Shown here in pieces: positions 47,524-59,313 of a DNA stretch of 64,000 bases. The notes under the pieces are model-generated. The model was not told the DNA's origin. It saw only the letters and a list, made by a program, of their open reading frames with translations, and did no database searches. The DNA is from Aspidapion aeneum. Lineage: Eukaryota > Arthropoda > Insecta > Coleoptera > Brentidae. Each line of letters opens with the position of its first letter. Within the stretch, counting starts at the first letter, position 1. The stretch lies in the NCBI GenBank assembly GCA_963576565.1, contig OY755038.1, forward strand, positions 177,436,438-177,500,437, given 5' to 3'. A program made the position numbers and the translations under genes.

Positions 47524-47800
47524 TGTCGGTAAATATACAATTAACGCTAAATTAATGCTTCTGAAATAGAAAAATGACGAATTGTCGAAAATATGCACTA
47601 ATTTATCGCAATTGATGAAAATTGTTTTAAATATCGAAATGATATGGAACACATCTAATCACAGAAATGTCGGTAAATATACAATTAACGCTAAATTAAT
47701 GCTTCTGAAATAGAAAAATGACGAATTGTCGAAAATATGCACTAATTTATCGCAATTGATGAAAATTGTTTTAAATATCGAAATGATATGGAACACACTG
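47524..47800. repeat. 145-bp tandem repeat in BEL leader, copy 1
   Basis: GTCGGTAAATATACAATTAA starts at 47524 and again at 47669; the second unit is nearly complete. It sits between the gag start and the 5' LTR. Confidence 0.85.
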
Positions 47801-48039
47801 AACATGTGCTTGTTTGTTTTGATTGCTTCGATTTGTTTACTGAATGACCACGGTACGTTACCATAGCATCGGACCGAAAAACAGGTGGACTGCGCCGCTA
47901 CCGAAGGTCGAGCGAAAATCTCTCTCGTTTCAATACGATTGGCAAAATTCAAGGCCTTGATCTCGGCGTGCAAATGGCCGACTTATTAATACCGTCGTAT
48001 GGAGTAAATTTAAATAATTCGGGTCGAAAGGAACACTTA

Positions 48040-48513
48040 TGTTATGCCCGCAGTAAGAAAAACGATAACTGCAATGGACTGTATATATTTTAATTAATGA
48101 AAGCGCGAACAAACATAAATATATTGATATGAAATTACGAAATAATTAAAAGGTCCATAGGTTAATTGTGGGTACCACACAACGGAAATCAGAGACAAAG
48201 CACTCACCAGTTTGCAGCCAATTTCTCCACTTCCAAGGGGCCCCTGTCTGGATCTTATGATGTCACCACGTAGCTGAAGGGCTGAAGTTTCTAGTTCTAT
48301 GCTTCAGTACACCAAAATCGAGCACTTTCAAGTGTAGAAATTTGAAATAGTTGGAGAAAGTAAATTAACACGCCATTTCTCGAGGCGGTCGAAAAAGGAT
48401 CTCACTGATTCTTGGTGCGCATGTTCAAAATGCGCGAAAATGCACTCGGTCCGTCATTCAATTGTGTGGTTTTAAAATTTACAAACAATCGCGAAATTTA
48501 GCGGGAGCTAACA
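48040..48513 (-). repeat. BEL/Pao LTR 2 (shared middle LTR)
   Basis: 474 bp, serving as 5' LTR of copy 1 and 3' LTR of copy 2. No AATGG flanks it. It matches LTR 3 except at two positions. Confidence 0.93.
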
Positions 48514-48753
48514 TAACTGCCCTCCAAAACACACAATTTTAGAATATCAACCGGACAGATATAGATATAAGAAAAATGATCGACCGATAAATATAAATGA
48601 ATGAAAAACAGATAAGTAGCGTAAGTTTATTTAGAGATAACGAAAACCCGAAAAAGTCAAAACAAACAAACAAAATTAAAAAAAAAAAATAATAATAAAT
48701 AATTACCTATTGTAATAATTGACTTCAATAGGTAGAAAAAATTAAAATTACTT

Positions 48754-51691
48754 TTAATTCGGCAATAGGCACAGTTTTACAACTGGCCGCTTGTAAACAC
48801 CGGTAACCGTTTGTACCGTCGCAACACGCACCTGACCGTCTCCGCCGGGATGCAGTTCGATGACCCGACCGACCGGCCATTTCAAAGGTGATTGGCTGTG
48901 ATCACTTGTTATGATAACCAAATCATTTAATTTGATATTTGGGGACGAATCAGCCCACTTGTGTCGCTGTTGTAGCGTATGCAAATACTCTATAGAATAC
49001 CGTTTCCAAAAATCATTATGTAGTTTTTGGATTAGTTGCCATCTCGAGAGCCGATTTAGGGGAACCTCGGACAAACCTGACTCCGGAATTTCTGAATTAA
49101 GGGGTTCAAGGGTCAAAAAATGCCCAGGGGTAAGAGGTTGAAGATCGTGTGGGTCTGAAGAGGCAGGAGATACAGGGCGACTATTAAGTACGGCTTCTAT
49201 GCGACATGTAAGGGTGGACATTTCCATGATGGACAACTTCTGGTCGCCGACTACTCGAACAAAGTGAGTTTTAAAACTTTTGACGCCAGCTTCTGCCAGG
49301 CCATTGAAATGTGGACTGAGAGGAGGTCCCAGATGCCAACGAATAGAAAGTCTGGTGGCCGCACTTCTTGCGTAATCAAGTAATTGGTTACGAAACCCTA
49401 TAAAATTACTGCCTTGATCTGACCAGCATTGCGTCACGCTTCCACGTCTGGAAATGAATCTATGGAATGCACCTACAAACCCTTCGGTGGACAGTTCCAT
49501 GGTTAATTCCAAATGCACGCAATGTGTGGCCGTACAGACAGACATACGATTTGAAAGCTTTACAACCACGGTAACGATGAGGAATCACAAAGAAAGGTCC
49601 ACAAAAGTCGATAGCTACACTCGAAAAAGGTTTAAGTTGATTGATTCGATGAGCGGGAAGTGAACTCATTATGGGCGGTCTATAGGGTTTAGGGTTGATT
49701 CTAAAACATTGCAAGCACTTGGATATGGTTCTTTGAATTGCCCGTCTGGCAGATAATATCCAAAATTGCTGTAAAAGCAGATTATGCAATGTTTTAAACC
49801 CAGGATGAAGGTATTGTCGATGAGTGGACTCGATAAGAAGAGTAGTTAAACGATGGTTACTCGAAAGTAAGACGGGGTGTTTTGCAGAATAAGACAAAAG
49901 GTCAGATTTTTGTAATCTGCCACCGACTCTAATGATATTATTTTCATCAAGAAAAGGTGAAAGTTTTCGGAAAGGTTTCGGTATTGGTTTATCCTTAGAT
50001 AACGCGGAAAAAAGCTCAGAAAAACAAGAACCTTGAACGCGTTTGATAAGAAGGTATAACGCACTTTGCATCTCACCGGTGGTAGGAAAAACAATATTTT
50101 CAAAAATAATTTTTTGGTCCGGTGGCTTAGTGGGTTTTTGATAGGAATGGTTTTGAAAAAGGTTAACTATTCGAAGGACATAACAAATGATACGTTGAAT
50201 TTTTGATATAGATGAATATTTGATAAGAAGCTGATCTAAGAAGTTGACATCAATTATCGCATTGCAACAGACCTTTGGCTTTTCCTCCAGATTAATATCT
50301 CCGAAATCAGTCGGAATTTTTGATTTATGAAAATCGGGCCATTCGTTTTCGGGAGACCCCAAAAACGACGGTGCGTTCCACCACATATCATGTGACATGA
50401 GCTGTGAAGGGGTGGCCCCTCGTGACGCAATATCGGCTGCATTTAAAGCAGAAGGAATGTAGCGCCACGAGTTTGAGGGAATGATTTCTTGGATTCTACT
50501 GACTCGATTTTCAACAAAGGTTTGCCAGCGATTAGGAGGGGATGAAAGCCAGTGCAATACGACTTGCGAATCGCAGAAAGTAACGATATTTGTAAAAGTT
50601 ATTTTTCCTTCATAGCTAGATAAAACGAAGCCAATTAATTCGCTTAAAAGAAATGCGCCTAGGAGTTCTAGCCTAGCCAAAGTTTGTGACTTTATAGGCG
50701 CGACCCTAGATTTTGCAGATATGAGAGAAACAGATATATTATTTTCCTCTTCTACACGAAAATATACGACGCCTGCGTAGCCTCGAATTGAAGCGTCACA
50801 GAAGCCGATGATTTGACAGGTATTGGTTTTTGACAGTTTGATTTGTCGGGGTAATTGAAAATTGGAAAGAAGCGGGAATTTAGAACGAAGTTTGTTCCAA
50901 GAGTCGATGATAGAAGAATCTGGTTCTTCGTCCCAGCCTATTTTCGATATCCACAACTGTTGCAAAATAAATTTTGCTTGTAGCAACAAGGGACAAAGAA
51001 AACCTAAGGGATCGAAGATTGTTCCTATGATAGATAAAATAGCACGTTTGGTTGGGGGTTTGTCCTTCATTCGGCATTGATAAGAAAAAATGTCGTTTTT
51101 TGGATGCCATTGAAGTCCTAAAACTTTGATAAAGTGGGGTTCCTCCTTGTCAAAAGAGAGAGGCATTTGACGATCGGATTCTGGCAATGTTGCCAATTAA
51201 TCAGGACAATTGCTTGCCCATTTTTTAAGTTCAAATCCTCCCGACTTCAACAAATCATTGAGTTCCGTTTGAAGGGAAAGAGCTTCAGAAAGCGAAGGGC
51301 TAGTTCCCAAGATATCGTCGATGTAGATTGACGTTTTTAGAACAGTACTAGCCATAGGAAAACGTTCCTTTTCTCTCTCTGCCAGCTCATTTAATGTACG
51401 CATGGCTAGAAAAGGTGAGCATGTCATGCCAAAAGTGACAGTAGGAAGTTCCCACACTGAAAGTGGGTCCTGTGGAGAAAACCTCCACAATATCCTTTGA
51501 TAAGGACGGTGATAAGGATTGATAAGGACTTGACGGAACATCTGTTTGATATCAGCAATGTAGGCAATAGGATTAAGACGAAACGTAAGGAGTAAAGAAG
51601 CAATATCTTTTTGAAGTTTCGGTCCCGATAACAACGTGTCATTGAGACTAATATTTTTTGGGGTGACTGCCGAACAATCCCTGACTATCCT
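48754..51691 (-). pseudogene. BEL/Pao pol, copy 2: RT, RNase H, integrase
   Basis: Same domains as copy 1 and the same in-frame TAA at the NCPD/LATLPESD junction (51197-51199), and between STK and RIVWDCSA. The segment from 51196 to 49460 is open for 578 codons through RT connection, RNase H and the first half of integrase because the TGA of copy 1 is CGA here. The integrase frameshift near 49550 is shared with copy 1. Substitutions relative to copy 1 are few. Confidence 0.88.
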
Positions 51692-53823
51692 TTATTTTGT
51701 ACTTAAGCTTTCCGGCTTTAGTACGCAATGATGTGCTAAAAAACATGATACGTCGACTTTTGGTTGACTAGATAAAACTAGACTCATATGATTAGAATCG
51801 ATATAGTCTTGCATGAAACTTGAATAGGCAGTGTACAGATCAGGATTTTTGAGTAATCTATTTTCTAGAAGTAAAAATCTACGATAAGCTTGCGGATAAG
51901 TATTTCCTAGGTCAGGGTTTATTTTATCTTTAAACGGAAGATCTACCATGAATCTACCGCTCGGTCGCCGTACTACACTCGCAGTAAAAATTGATTCTGC
52001 TTGTTTTTCTTCCTTTGATAAGATTTGTTTTTTAAGCAAATGTTCGATTTCCCAAAACCTAGGGAGAATTACCTCTAAAGGAGGTGAATGACTCGTTAAA
52101 AAACAACTGGTTCGTTCCGTAAGACTACCTACTTCGTCAACTTTTCCCATGACGACCCAGCCAAAGATAGTTTCAAGGGCTGAAGGTTGCCCTATTTGTC
52201 CAAGAACCCTGCCCTCCTTGAATATCTGTGCGAATAGCTCACAACCAATAACTAGGTCCACAGGTCTAGATTTGAAATAAGATGGGTCGGCAAGTTTAAG
52301 GTTTTCCAAGTGTTTCCACTGATTATCGTTCAAAGTGAATGTAGGCATATTGGAACATAATTGTGGAACGACAATTGCTTCGAAATTAAGTAAAGGAGTG
52401 ACCTGTCCTTGTGGCTTAATGTGACATTGAACGAGCCCTTTGAAAATTTCCGCAACCGTCCATAACATCTATTATGGCGGTGCATAAAAGAAAGGTACCT
52501 GAAGGTCCTGAGGTATTTAATGACACATGAAGATTATTGACCGGTGGTGTGTGAATGACAGGACTAGTATCTTGGCTTCCAGACTCTTGATTAGTTTCTA
52601 AGATATGAGTTAAAGTGTGGTGCCTTTTACTATTGCAAGTCCTGCATGAATATTTTGATTTGCACATATCTACCCCATGCAAGGGATGAAAACACGCTAG
52701 ACATAATTTTTTCTGCTTGACGAAAGATAGGCGATCGATAGGTGAGAGATCAAGAAATGTTTGACATTTCGAAAGCACGTGACCTTGATTACACCGGAAA
52801 CATTTTATTCCCGTACTTGAATTAGTTGAGGTGCCAGCCAGTCCTATAAAAGGCGAATTGGATGATTTATAGGTAGGCTTTTGCCCAAACTGATTTTGCA
52901 TAGAATTTGAATTTTGAAAGGTAGGCACCTTTTTGGGTGCTGTTGATTGAGGAAGTGATTCCAAAACTTTACATCTTTTTTCTAGAAATTGAAAAAGTGA
53001 CTGAAAAGTGGGAATTTCGGTATTAGTATTGGCGTGACTCATTTCGAAATTTGAACGCGTCGGAATATCCAATTTTTCTAACAAAATGAAAAAAATAATA
53101 AAGTCCCAACTGTCAACGTCAAAGCTAAGTGATTTTAAAATTTCTAGGGATTCAGAAAAGGTGTCAATTAAATTACGCAATTCTTTAGCTGACTCGTTTT
53201 TTAATGTGGAGTTCATAATTGTGCTTAAAGCATCATTTGCGAGGTCTCGCTTGTTTTGATATCTATTGACTAATTTGTCGTAAGCAATTTTATAATTTTA
53301 GTCAGATAAGCTAATCCCTGATATCAATTTTAAAGGCTCATCCTCGAGATATGAAAATAAATATTGAAGTTTTCGAACGTTACTTAGACTTTGATTTTGA
53401 TCTATAATGTTATTAAAAAGATCGAAAAAGCTTGGCCCTAATTTTTTATCACCTCGAAATATGGGAATACCTAACTCTTTGAGTTTTGGAGTTTCGTTTT
53501 GTCGAACATATGATCCCGAAAAGGATGGGGCCTCAACCGGAAATGTTTTAGAGTAAACCCCCTTACACGCATAACAATATTTACGAGCTTCTGAAAGGAT
53601 CGCATCCTGCGTTTTAAACTCCTCGTCGTCCGAGTCGTCTATCAACATAATGACATCATTATGTGCCAGCATGCATTTATCGAAGGTTTCGTCCAAATCG
53701 GAATACTTCACTTGAAACTCGTCTCTCGCTTTTTCGTCTGTTGCCGCGGTCTGTGAAAACATAACACTCGGTGATCGCAGATAAAAAACCCTTGCGTTTT
53801 TGCACGGCTTTTTTGACAGACAT
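51692..53823 (-). pseudogene. BEL/Pao gag and protease, copy 2, deleted
   Basis: ATG at 53823. A 2-bp loss near 53758 shifts the frame after ITECYVF relative to copy 1. The in-frame TAA after SLSD is at 53298-53300. A 137-bp deletion at 52442 (bounded by TTG in copy 1, 45928-45930 and 46065-46067) removes the protease DSG active site and shifts frame. Only one NSMQNQFGQKP unit. The stop at the end is shared with copy 1. Confidence 0.87.
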
Positions 53824-53848
53824 GATTTTACCTTTGAAATGACGAAAT

Positions 53849-54125
53849 TGTCGGTAAATATACAATTAACGCTAAATTAATGCTTCTGAAATAGAAAAAT
53901 GACGAATTGTCGAAAATATGCACTAATTTATCGCAATTGATGAAAATTGTTTTAAATATCGAAATGATATGGAACACATCTAATCACAGAAATGTCGGTA
54001 AATATACAATTAACGCTAAATTAATGCTTCTGAAATAGAAAAATGACGAATTGTCGAAAATATGCACTAATTTATCGCAATTGATGAAAATTGTTTTAAA
54101 TATCGAAATGATATGGAACACACCT
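53849..54125. repeat. 145-bp tandem repeat in BEL leader, copy 2
   Basis: Same two-unit leader repeat as copy 1: GTCGGTAAATATACAATTAA near 53850 and 53994. Confidence 0.85.
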
Positions 54126-54373
54126 AACACACTGAACATGTGTTTGTTTGTTTTGATTGCTTCGATTTGTTTACTGAATGACCACGGTACGTTACCATAG
54201 CATCGGACCGAAAAACAGGTGGACTGCGCCGCTACCGAAGGTCGAGCGAAAATCTCTCTCGTTTCAATACGATTGGCAAAATTCAAGGCCTTGATCTCGG
54301 CGTGCAAATGGCCGACTTATTAATACCGTCGTATGGAGTAAATTTAAATAATTCGGGTCGAAAGGAACACTTA

Positions 54374-54847
54374 TGTTATGCCCGCAGTAAGAAAAACGAT
54401 AACTGCAATGGACTGTATATATTTTAATTAATGAAAGCGCGAACAAACATAAATATATTGATATGAAATTACGAAATAATTAAAAGGTCCATAGGTTAAT
54501 TGTGGGTACCACACAACGGAAATCAGAGACAAAGCACTCACCAGTTTGCAGCCAATTTCTCCACTTCCAAGGGGCCCCTGTCTGGATCTAATGATGTCAC
54601 CACGTAGCTGAAGGGCTGAAGTTTCTAGTTCTATGCTTCAGTACACCAAAATCGAGCACTTTCAAGTGTAGAAATTTGAAATAGTTGGAGAAAGTAAATT
54701 AACACGCCATTTCTCGAGGCGGTCGAAAAAGGATCTCACTGATTCTTGGTGCGCATGTCCAAAATGCGCGAAAATGCACTCGGTCCGTCATTCAATTGTG
54801 TGGTTTTAAAATTTACAAACAATCGCGAAATTTAGCGGGAGCTAACA
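54374..54847 (-). repeat. BEL/Pao LTR 3 (5' LTR of the array)
   Basis: 474 bp, ends GCTAACA at 54847 and followed by the AATGG target duplicate. Two differences from LTR 2, five from LTR 1 by eye. Confidence 0.93.
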
Positions 54848-54852
54848 AATGG

Positions 54853-55998
54853 AAAAACAATAATGAGACAAAAAAAAGAGAAAACTGTTTTAATAGAGTT
54901 TTCTCCTTTGTTACTGTTTCTTTTCTTTAACCTTTCAGAGTAGCGGACTCCAATATATAATTTTTTCTTTCAATAATTTTTAAGAAACTGTCAAACCATT
55001 GGGAAAAGTGTATTAACAGAGAAGAGGGATGTGTAGAAAAGTAGAAAAAATTTCTGTTTGGTGTCATGTTTCTAAATAACTTGTTTATAAACAAAGGCTT
55101 GTTTATATTTGATCCACCCTCATATGATTAAACCTTTAATTGTGTCTAAATGTTTTAAGGGTCTTGTGATAGGGTAAAACGGGAAGTATCTCGCCATTTA
55201 CTCTTTTTTGTGTGTTTCTATTAATTGATCTGATAAATAAAGAAAAACCGTTCAATTCTCATTCTGCTGTCTTCTCATTCCGCTGTCGAAATGTGACAGG
55301 AAAATGAACTAAAAACTGAAATATATTTTATTCAACTCGAGACTCAATTACCTTTCGTCTGATACCACACAAGCCGTGTTTTGACCTAGACTCTAATTTA
55401 TAAAATCTACCCGCACCTTTAAAAAAAACTAAAATGTGTTTTGTTAACTCCAGACTCAATTACCTTTCGTTTGATATCACACACGCCATATTTTCACTTA
55501 ATCTCTAATTTTTGAAATCTACCCTTACTCTTTTTTTTAAAATAAACTACACCATATTTTCACATAAACTCTAATATTTAAAATCTACCCCCATCCTTTT
55601 AGTTGGCTTGCGTTTGGTGGATTTTGTTCCTTTTTAAATGGGACCATCTCGACCCAAGACCCAGCTTAGGTACCAAATTTCATTCAAATCGGGCAAGCGG
55701 TTTTTGAGTTATGCGCGTTGGTCGTTACAGACAGACAGACGGCGCAACAAAAAAGTTTCAAAATCATCTTAAATGCAAAGATATATAAAAAATTTTGAAA
55801 TCAGAGCAACTTTTTTTTTTTTGAAAAAATTAGGATCACCATAGCTCACTACTACTACTATAGTATAGTTAACTTGTATAACTTTTTGCTTTTTATTTGT
55901 TTATTATTCTTATTTTTGGTAAAAAAAATTATCCTTTTTATCATTCCGCTGCATGCATCCTCATTCCGCTGCCTTACTTACTTTAAAAAACTGCTATA
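54853..55998. other. non-coding stretch with HINE-type fragment
   Basis: No gene recognised. 55310-55870 holds the complement of the repeat at 22675-23137, including a short GACA run (55727-55742). Near 55300-55600 about three units of roughly 100 bp (ACTCCAGACTCAATTACCTT type) are tandem. Confidence 0.5.
55310..55870 (-). repeat. HINE/Helentron-end-like repeat, reverse copy
   Basis: Complement of 22675-23090: shared blocks CAAATCGGGCAAGCGGTTTT, GACCCAAGACCCAGC and the hairpin end with CTATAGTATAG. The inner part is amplified into about three tandem units. No coding sequence. Confidence 0.7.
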
Positions 55999-56095
55999 CA
56001 GTCGAACCTCTCTAACTCAAACCTCTATAACTCGAACCCCTCTATAACTCGAACCTTTGAAGCGGTCCCTGCACTTTTTGCATGTATTTTAACCT
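55999..56095. mobile_element. pogo-like MITE, left half (split by R1-type LINE)
   Basis: CAGTCGAACCTCTCTAACTC follows TA at 55997-55998. The right half is 61511-61612. Tandem AACTCGAACC blocks. Target dinucleotide TA and the TIR suggest a pogo/Tigger-type Tc1/mariner element. Confidence 0.75.
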
Positions 56096-56390
56096 TTTTT
56101 TTTTGTTAAGGGCGTAGTCAGTGCAAGCACTGAAAACAAGTGGTCCCTTTGAAATGCATGTGCCCCTGGAACCGTTTTCTAAACATTACATCAGGTGGCA
56201 CAGCAGTCTTTCTGTGTAGTTACTACATCTCCCTTCCGCTCTGGCGATTAGGAGTTCGTGCATATCATCTAATTTCTCTTTGTTACTTTATTTTGTCGTG
56301 CTCCTTTACTCTACTGACTAAAACTTCTTTTGGAGACTTCTAGCAATACTTCAATATTATCAAGCCGTTTGGTATCAAACAATTTCTATT

Positions 56391-59313
56391 TTACTCTAGT
56401 ATTATTGTTTGCTCTGAGTGTTCTTTACTTTTATTATCCATTATTTCTTTGATAAATTGGTTAGGTAACCAATTCTTCTTGTTTTTTAACATCTCATTTA
56501 TGATTTGTTTTGGTAGTACGTTTCCTTGTTCTATATGTAAGGCTTCGAGCATAATGTTTCGTTTTTCTCTAAACTTTGGGCAATGAATCAGTGTATGATT
56601 TGCGTCGTCTATGCCCATACAGTACATACATCTATCGCTTATTGTTTTTCCTATGCGTTTTGTGTATACTTTAAAGCACCCATGATTTGTTAAAATCTGC
56701 GTTATTTGATAATTGACATATCTATGTTTACATTCCATCCATCGTTTTATATTTGGTATTAGTCTCTTTGTCCAAACAGCTTTTCCGGTATCTTTTTCCC
56801 ACCTTTCCTGCCATTTTTCAAGTGTAACCTTTTTAACCCTCTCTTTCTGTTCTTCTGTGTTGCCGTTTCTTTCTAAAAATAATCTTTCTTCTATTACAAG
56901 GTCAATAGGCGGTGTTCCTGCTATTACCTGTAGGGCTTCATTTGATACAGTGCGGTAGGCATTTGCTACTCTTAGTATCGCTTTCCTTTGCACTTTAATT
57001 AGGATGTTTTTGTATTTGTCTCTTTTTACCACTTCTCCCCAAATGGGTGTACCATATAGCAAGGTGGATTGTATTACACCATAGAGCAGCTTTCTTTTTG
57101 CAGTTGATGGTCCCTTCTTATTTGTCATTAATATATTGATATTGGTGGTTTTTTCTGATGCTTTTTGTATTATTCTTTTAACATGCTCTCCAAATGACAT
57201 ATTCTCTCCAATCATTATTCCTAAATATCTAATTGCCTTTTTAGGAACAATTTCAGTTCCATTTAAATTGAACTTTACATCTTTTCGGTCTCTTTTTCCA
57301 CAGAGTATGACTGATTCAGTTTTTTTTGGAGCCAATTCTAATTTATTATGTTTCATCCATCTATCTATTTTTTTGAGTGCGTCGTTTGCTTTTTCTGTTA
57401 AGTCGGTTTTATTCCTTGCGGTAATTGTAAGACCTAGATCATCTGCGTAACCCGTGGCTGTAACTCCTTCTTCTAGTCTAAGTTTTAGAACTGAATCATA
57501 ATACATATTCCATAGCAATGGCCCAAGGATTGACCCTTGTGGTATTCCAGCCGAGACATTTAGTGTTTCTTTACCACATAGTATCGCTCTATCGTTTAGA
57601 TAGTCTCTAACAACGTTTCTCAGGTATTGGGATACTCTCAGTTCGCCAAGCCTTTCCAATATAATTTGCCAAGTGGCTGAGTTAAATGCATTTTTAACAT
57701 CTAGTGTTATAAATGCACACCATTTTTCGCCTTCTCCAAGAATTTTTGTTTCTTTTGCTATGTCTATTACCGTTTTTACCGCATCTATAGTAGACTTCCC
57801 TTGGCGGAAACCGTATTGGTTAGGAGATATGCCTTCTCTTTCAATGATTTCTCTTTCGAGTCTCTCCTTGATAAGATGTTCGTACAGTTTTGCAAGAGTG
57901 TCTGTAAGACAAAGAGGCCTATATCCATTTGTAACATCATTGATTTTCCCGCCTTATGTATAAGAACGAGTTTGGAAATTTTCCATGCTTCTGGGAAGGT
58001 CTGTTGCATCAGCAGTTCATTCAGAACTTTTTGAATTATTTCGGGTGCTATATCTACTGTTTCTTTGATTGCCTCGGGCGGAATTCCATCAGGGCCTGGT
58101 GCTTTTCCGGGTTTGAGTTTATCACATGCTTTCCTAATTTCTTCTATTTCAAAGGGCGGGATTTCTTGTGTGTATATTGCGGTCATGAGATTTTCTTTGC
58201 GCCTTGGAAATAATACGTTAGTGACTTCTTTAATCTTTTGGTCTGTTAGTTTAAAAGGTGGGCCCACGTCTTTGAATTTTCTTTTAATAATTTGGTAACC
58301 TTCACCCCAAACATCTTCGTTTAGATCGTCTAAAAGTTTTTCCCAGTGTAGGCTTTTCTCCTTTATTATCATTCTTCCTAATTCTTTCTTTTCTTTTTTT
58401 ATATTCTTCCCATAACCTTCCTAGGGTCTCATTGCCAGCCTCTGTTCTTGTGTTCCGTGTATATGTTCTTCGGCTTTTGATACATTTCTCTCTTTGTTGA
58501 CTTATCTCGTTATTCCACCAGTAGGGAGCACTGTTTTTCTTGGGTTTACAAACTTTTGCTGCATTATAGCACTTTTTAATAATACTAGTTAGAATCTCTG
58601 CCGTCAGTTCGTTTTCTCTTGTTCTTTTTATTTCCTCTTTGATTTCTCTTTAAAATTTATCATTGTTTATAAATAGTTTTCCCTTCATCTCGGTGTTTTT
58701 CGGAGTAGCATCTATTATTTCAAAGACTATGTTTATGCGGTGTCAACGGTTCGTTATCCAGTATCTGCCAATTTCGTAGCTTATTTGCAAGGCTTCTTGT
58801 TGTCAGAGTCAAATCTATGTATCATTTTTGGCCGCGTCTTTCAAAAGTTGGTTTGCCGCCAGTATTATGTGCTATAAGATCTGCTTCCGCTATTATTTCT
58901 AACATTATTTCTCCTCTGCGGTCTGTTACTGGTGCCCCCCATTCATAGGATTTGGAATTAAAATCCCCCAGTACAAGTGATTTACGATCTCCTTCTCTTA
59001 TCGTTTCTCTAAGAGTATTAATATATTCTTCAAAAGTTTGGATGCTTATATTTGGAGAAATATAACATCCATGGATGTCAAAAGCGTCTGTACTAGTTGA
59101 AACTATTCCTTTTTTACTTCTTATTTTACTAACTTTTATATTAGAATTTATAAAATATACTGCGACGTGTTTGTTTTCGTCTGCTATCCAGCCTCTGGTT
59201 TGTGATAAGTTCTTATTTGGCTCACTGGCTACAATTAAATCTATGTTATTCTCTTTTGCTGTGGCGTAGTGTGCCTTCTTGGATCTGTCTGCATTTATTT
59301 GTAGTATCTTCAT
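56391..59313 (-). pseudogene. R1-clade LINE ORF2 (endonuclease, RT, C-terminal zinc knuckle)
   Basis: ATG at 59311-59313 overlaps the TGA of ORF1 (59310-59312) as ATGA, a stop-restart arrangement. The endonuclease is MKILQINADRSKKAHYATA-type with VASEPNK and LGDFNSKSYEWGAP. A TGA follows FERRGQK near 58820 and the next 450 bp is broken. RT resumes near 58372: KAPGPDGIPPEAI, a one-base loss near 57950, LDVKNAFNSATW, GIPQGSILGPLLW, GYADDLG. The final 150 residues have CMYCMGIDDANHTLIHC, the R1 C-terminal CCHC. Inactive. Confidence 0.88.

Larger units (their letters stand above)
41527..54847 (-). mobile_element. tandem BEL/Pao LTR retrotransposon array, LTR-int-LTR-int-LTR
   Basis: Three 474-bp LTRs (TGTTATGCCC...GCTAACA on the plus strand) enclose two internal regions of 6039 and 5860 bp. 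AATGG precedes the first (41522-41526) and follows the third (54848-54852), one 5-bp target duplication for the whole array. Both internal regions encode Gag with DUF1759-like sequence, protease, RT, RNase H and a BEL-type integrase on the minus strand. One insertion followed by unequal LTR recombination explains the layout. Confidence 0.92.
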
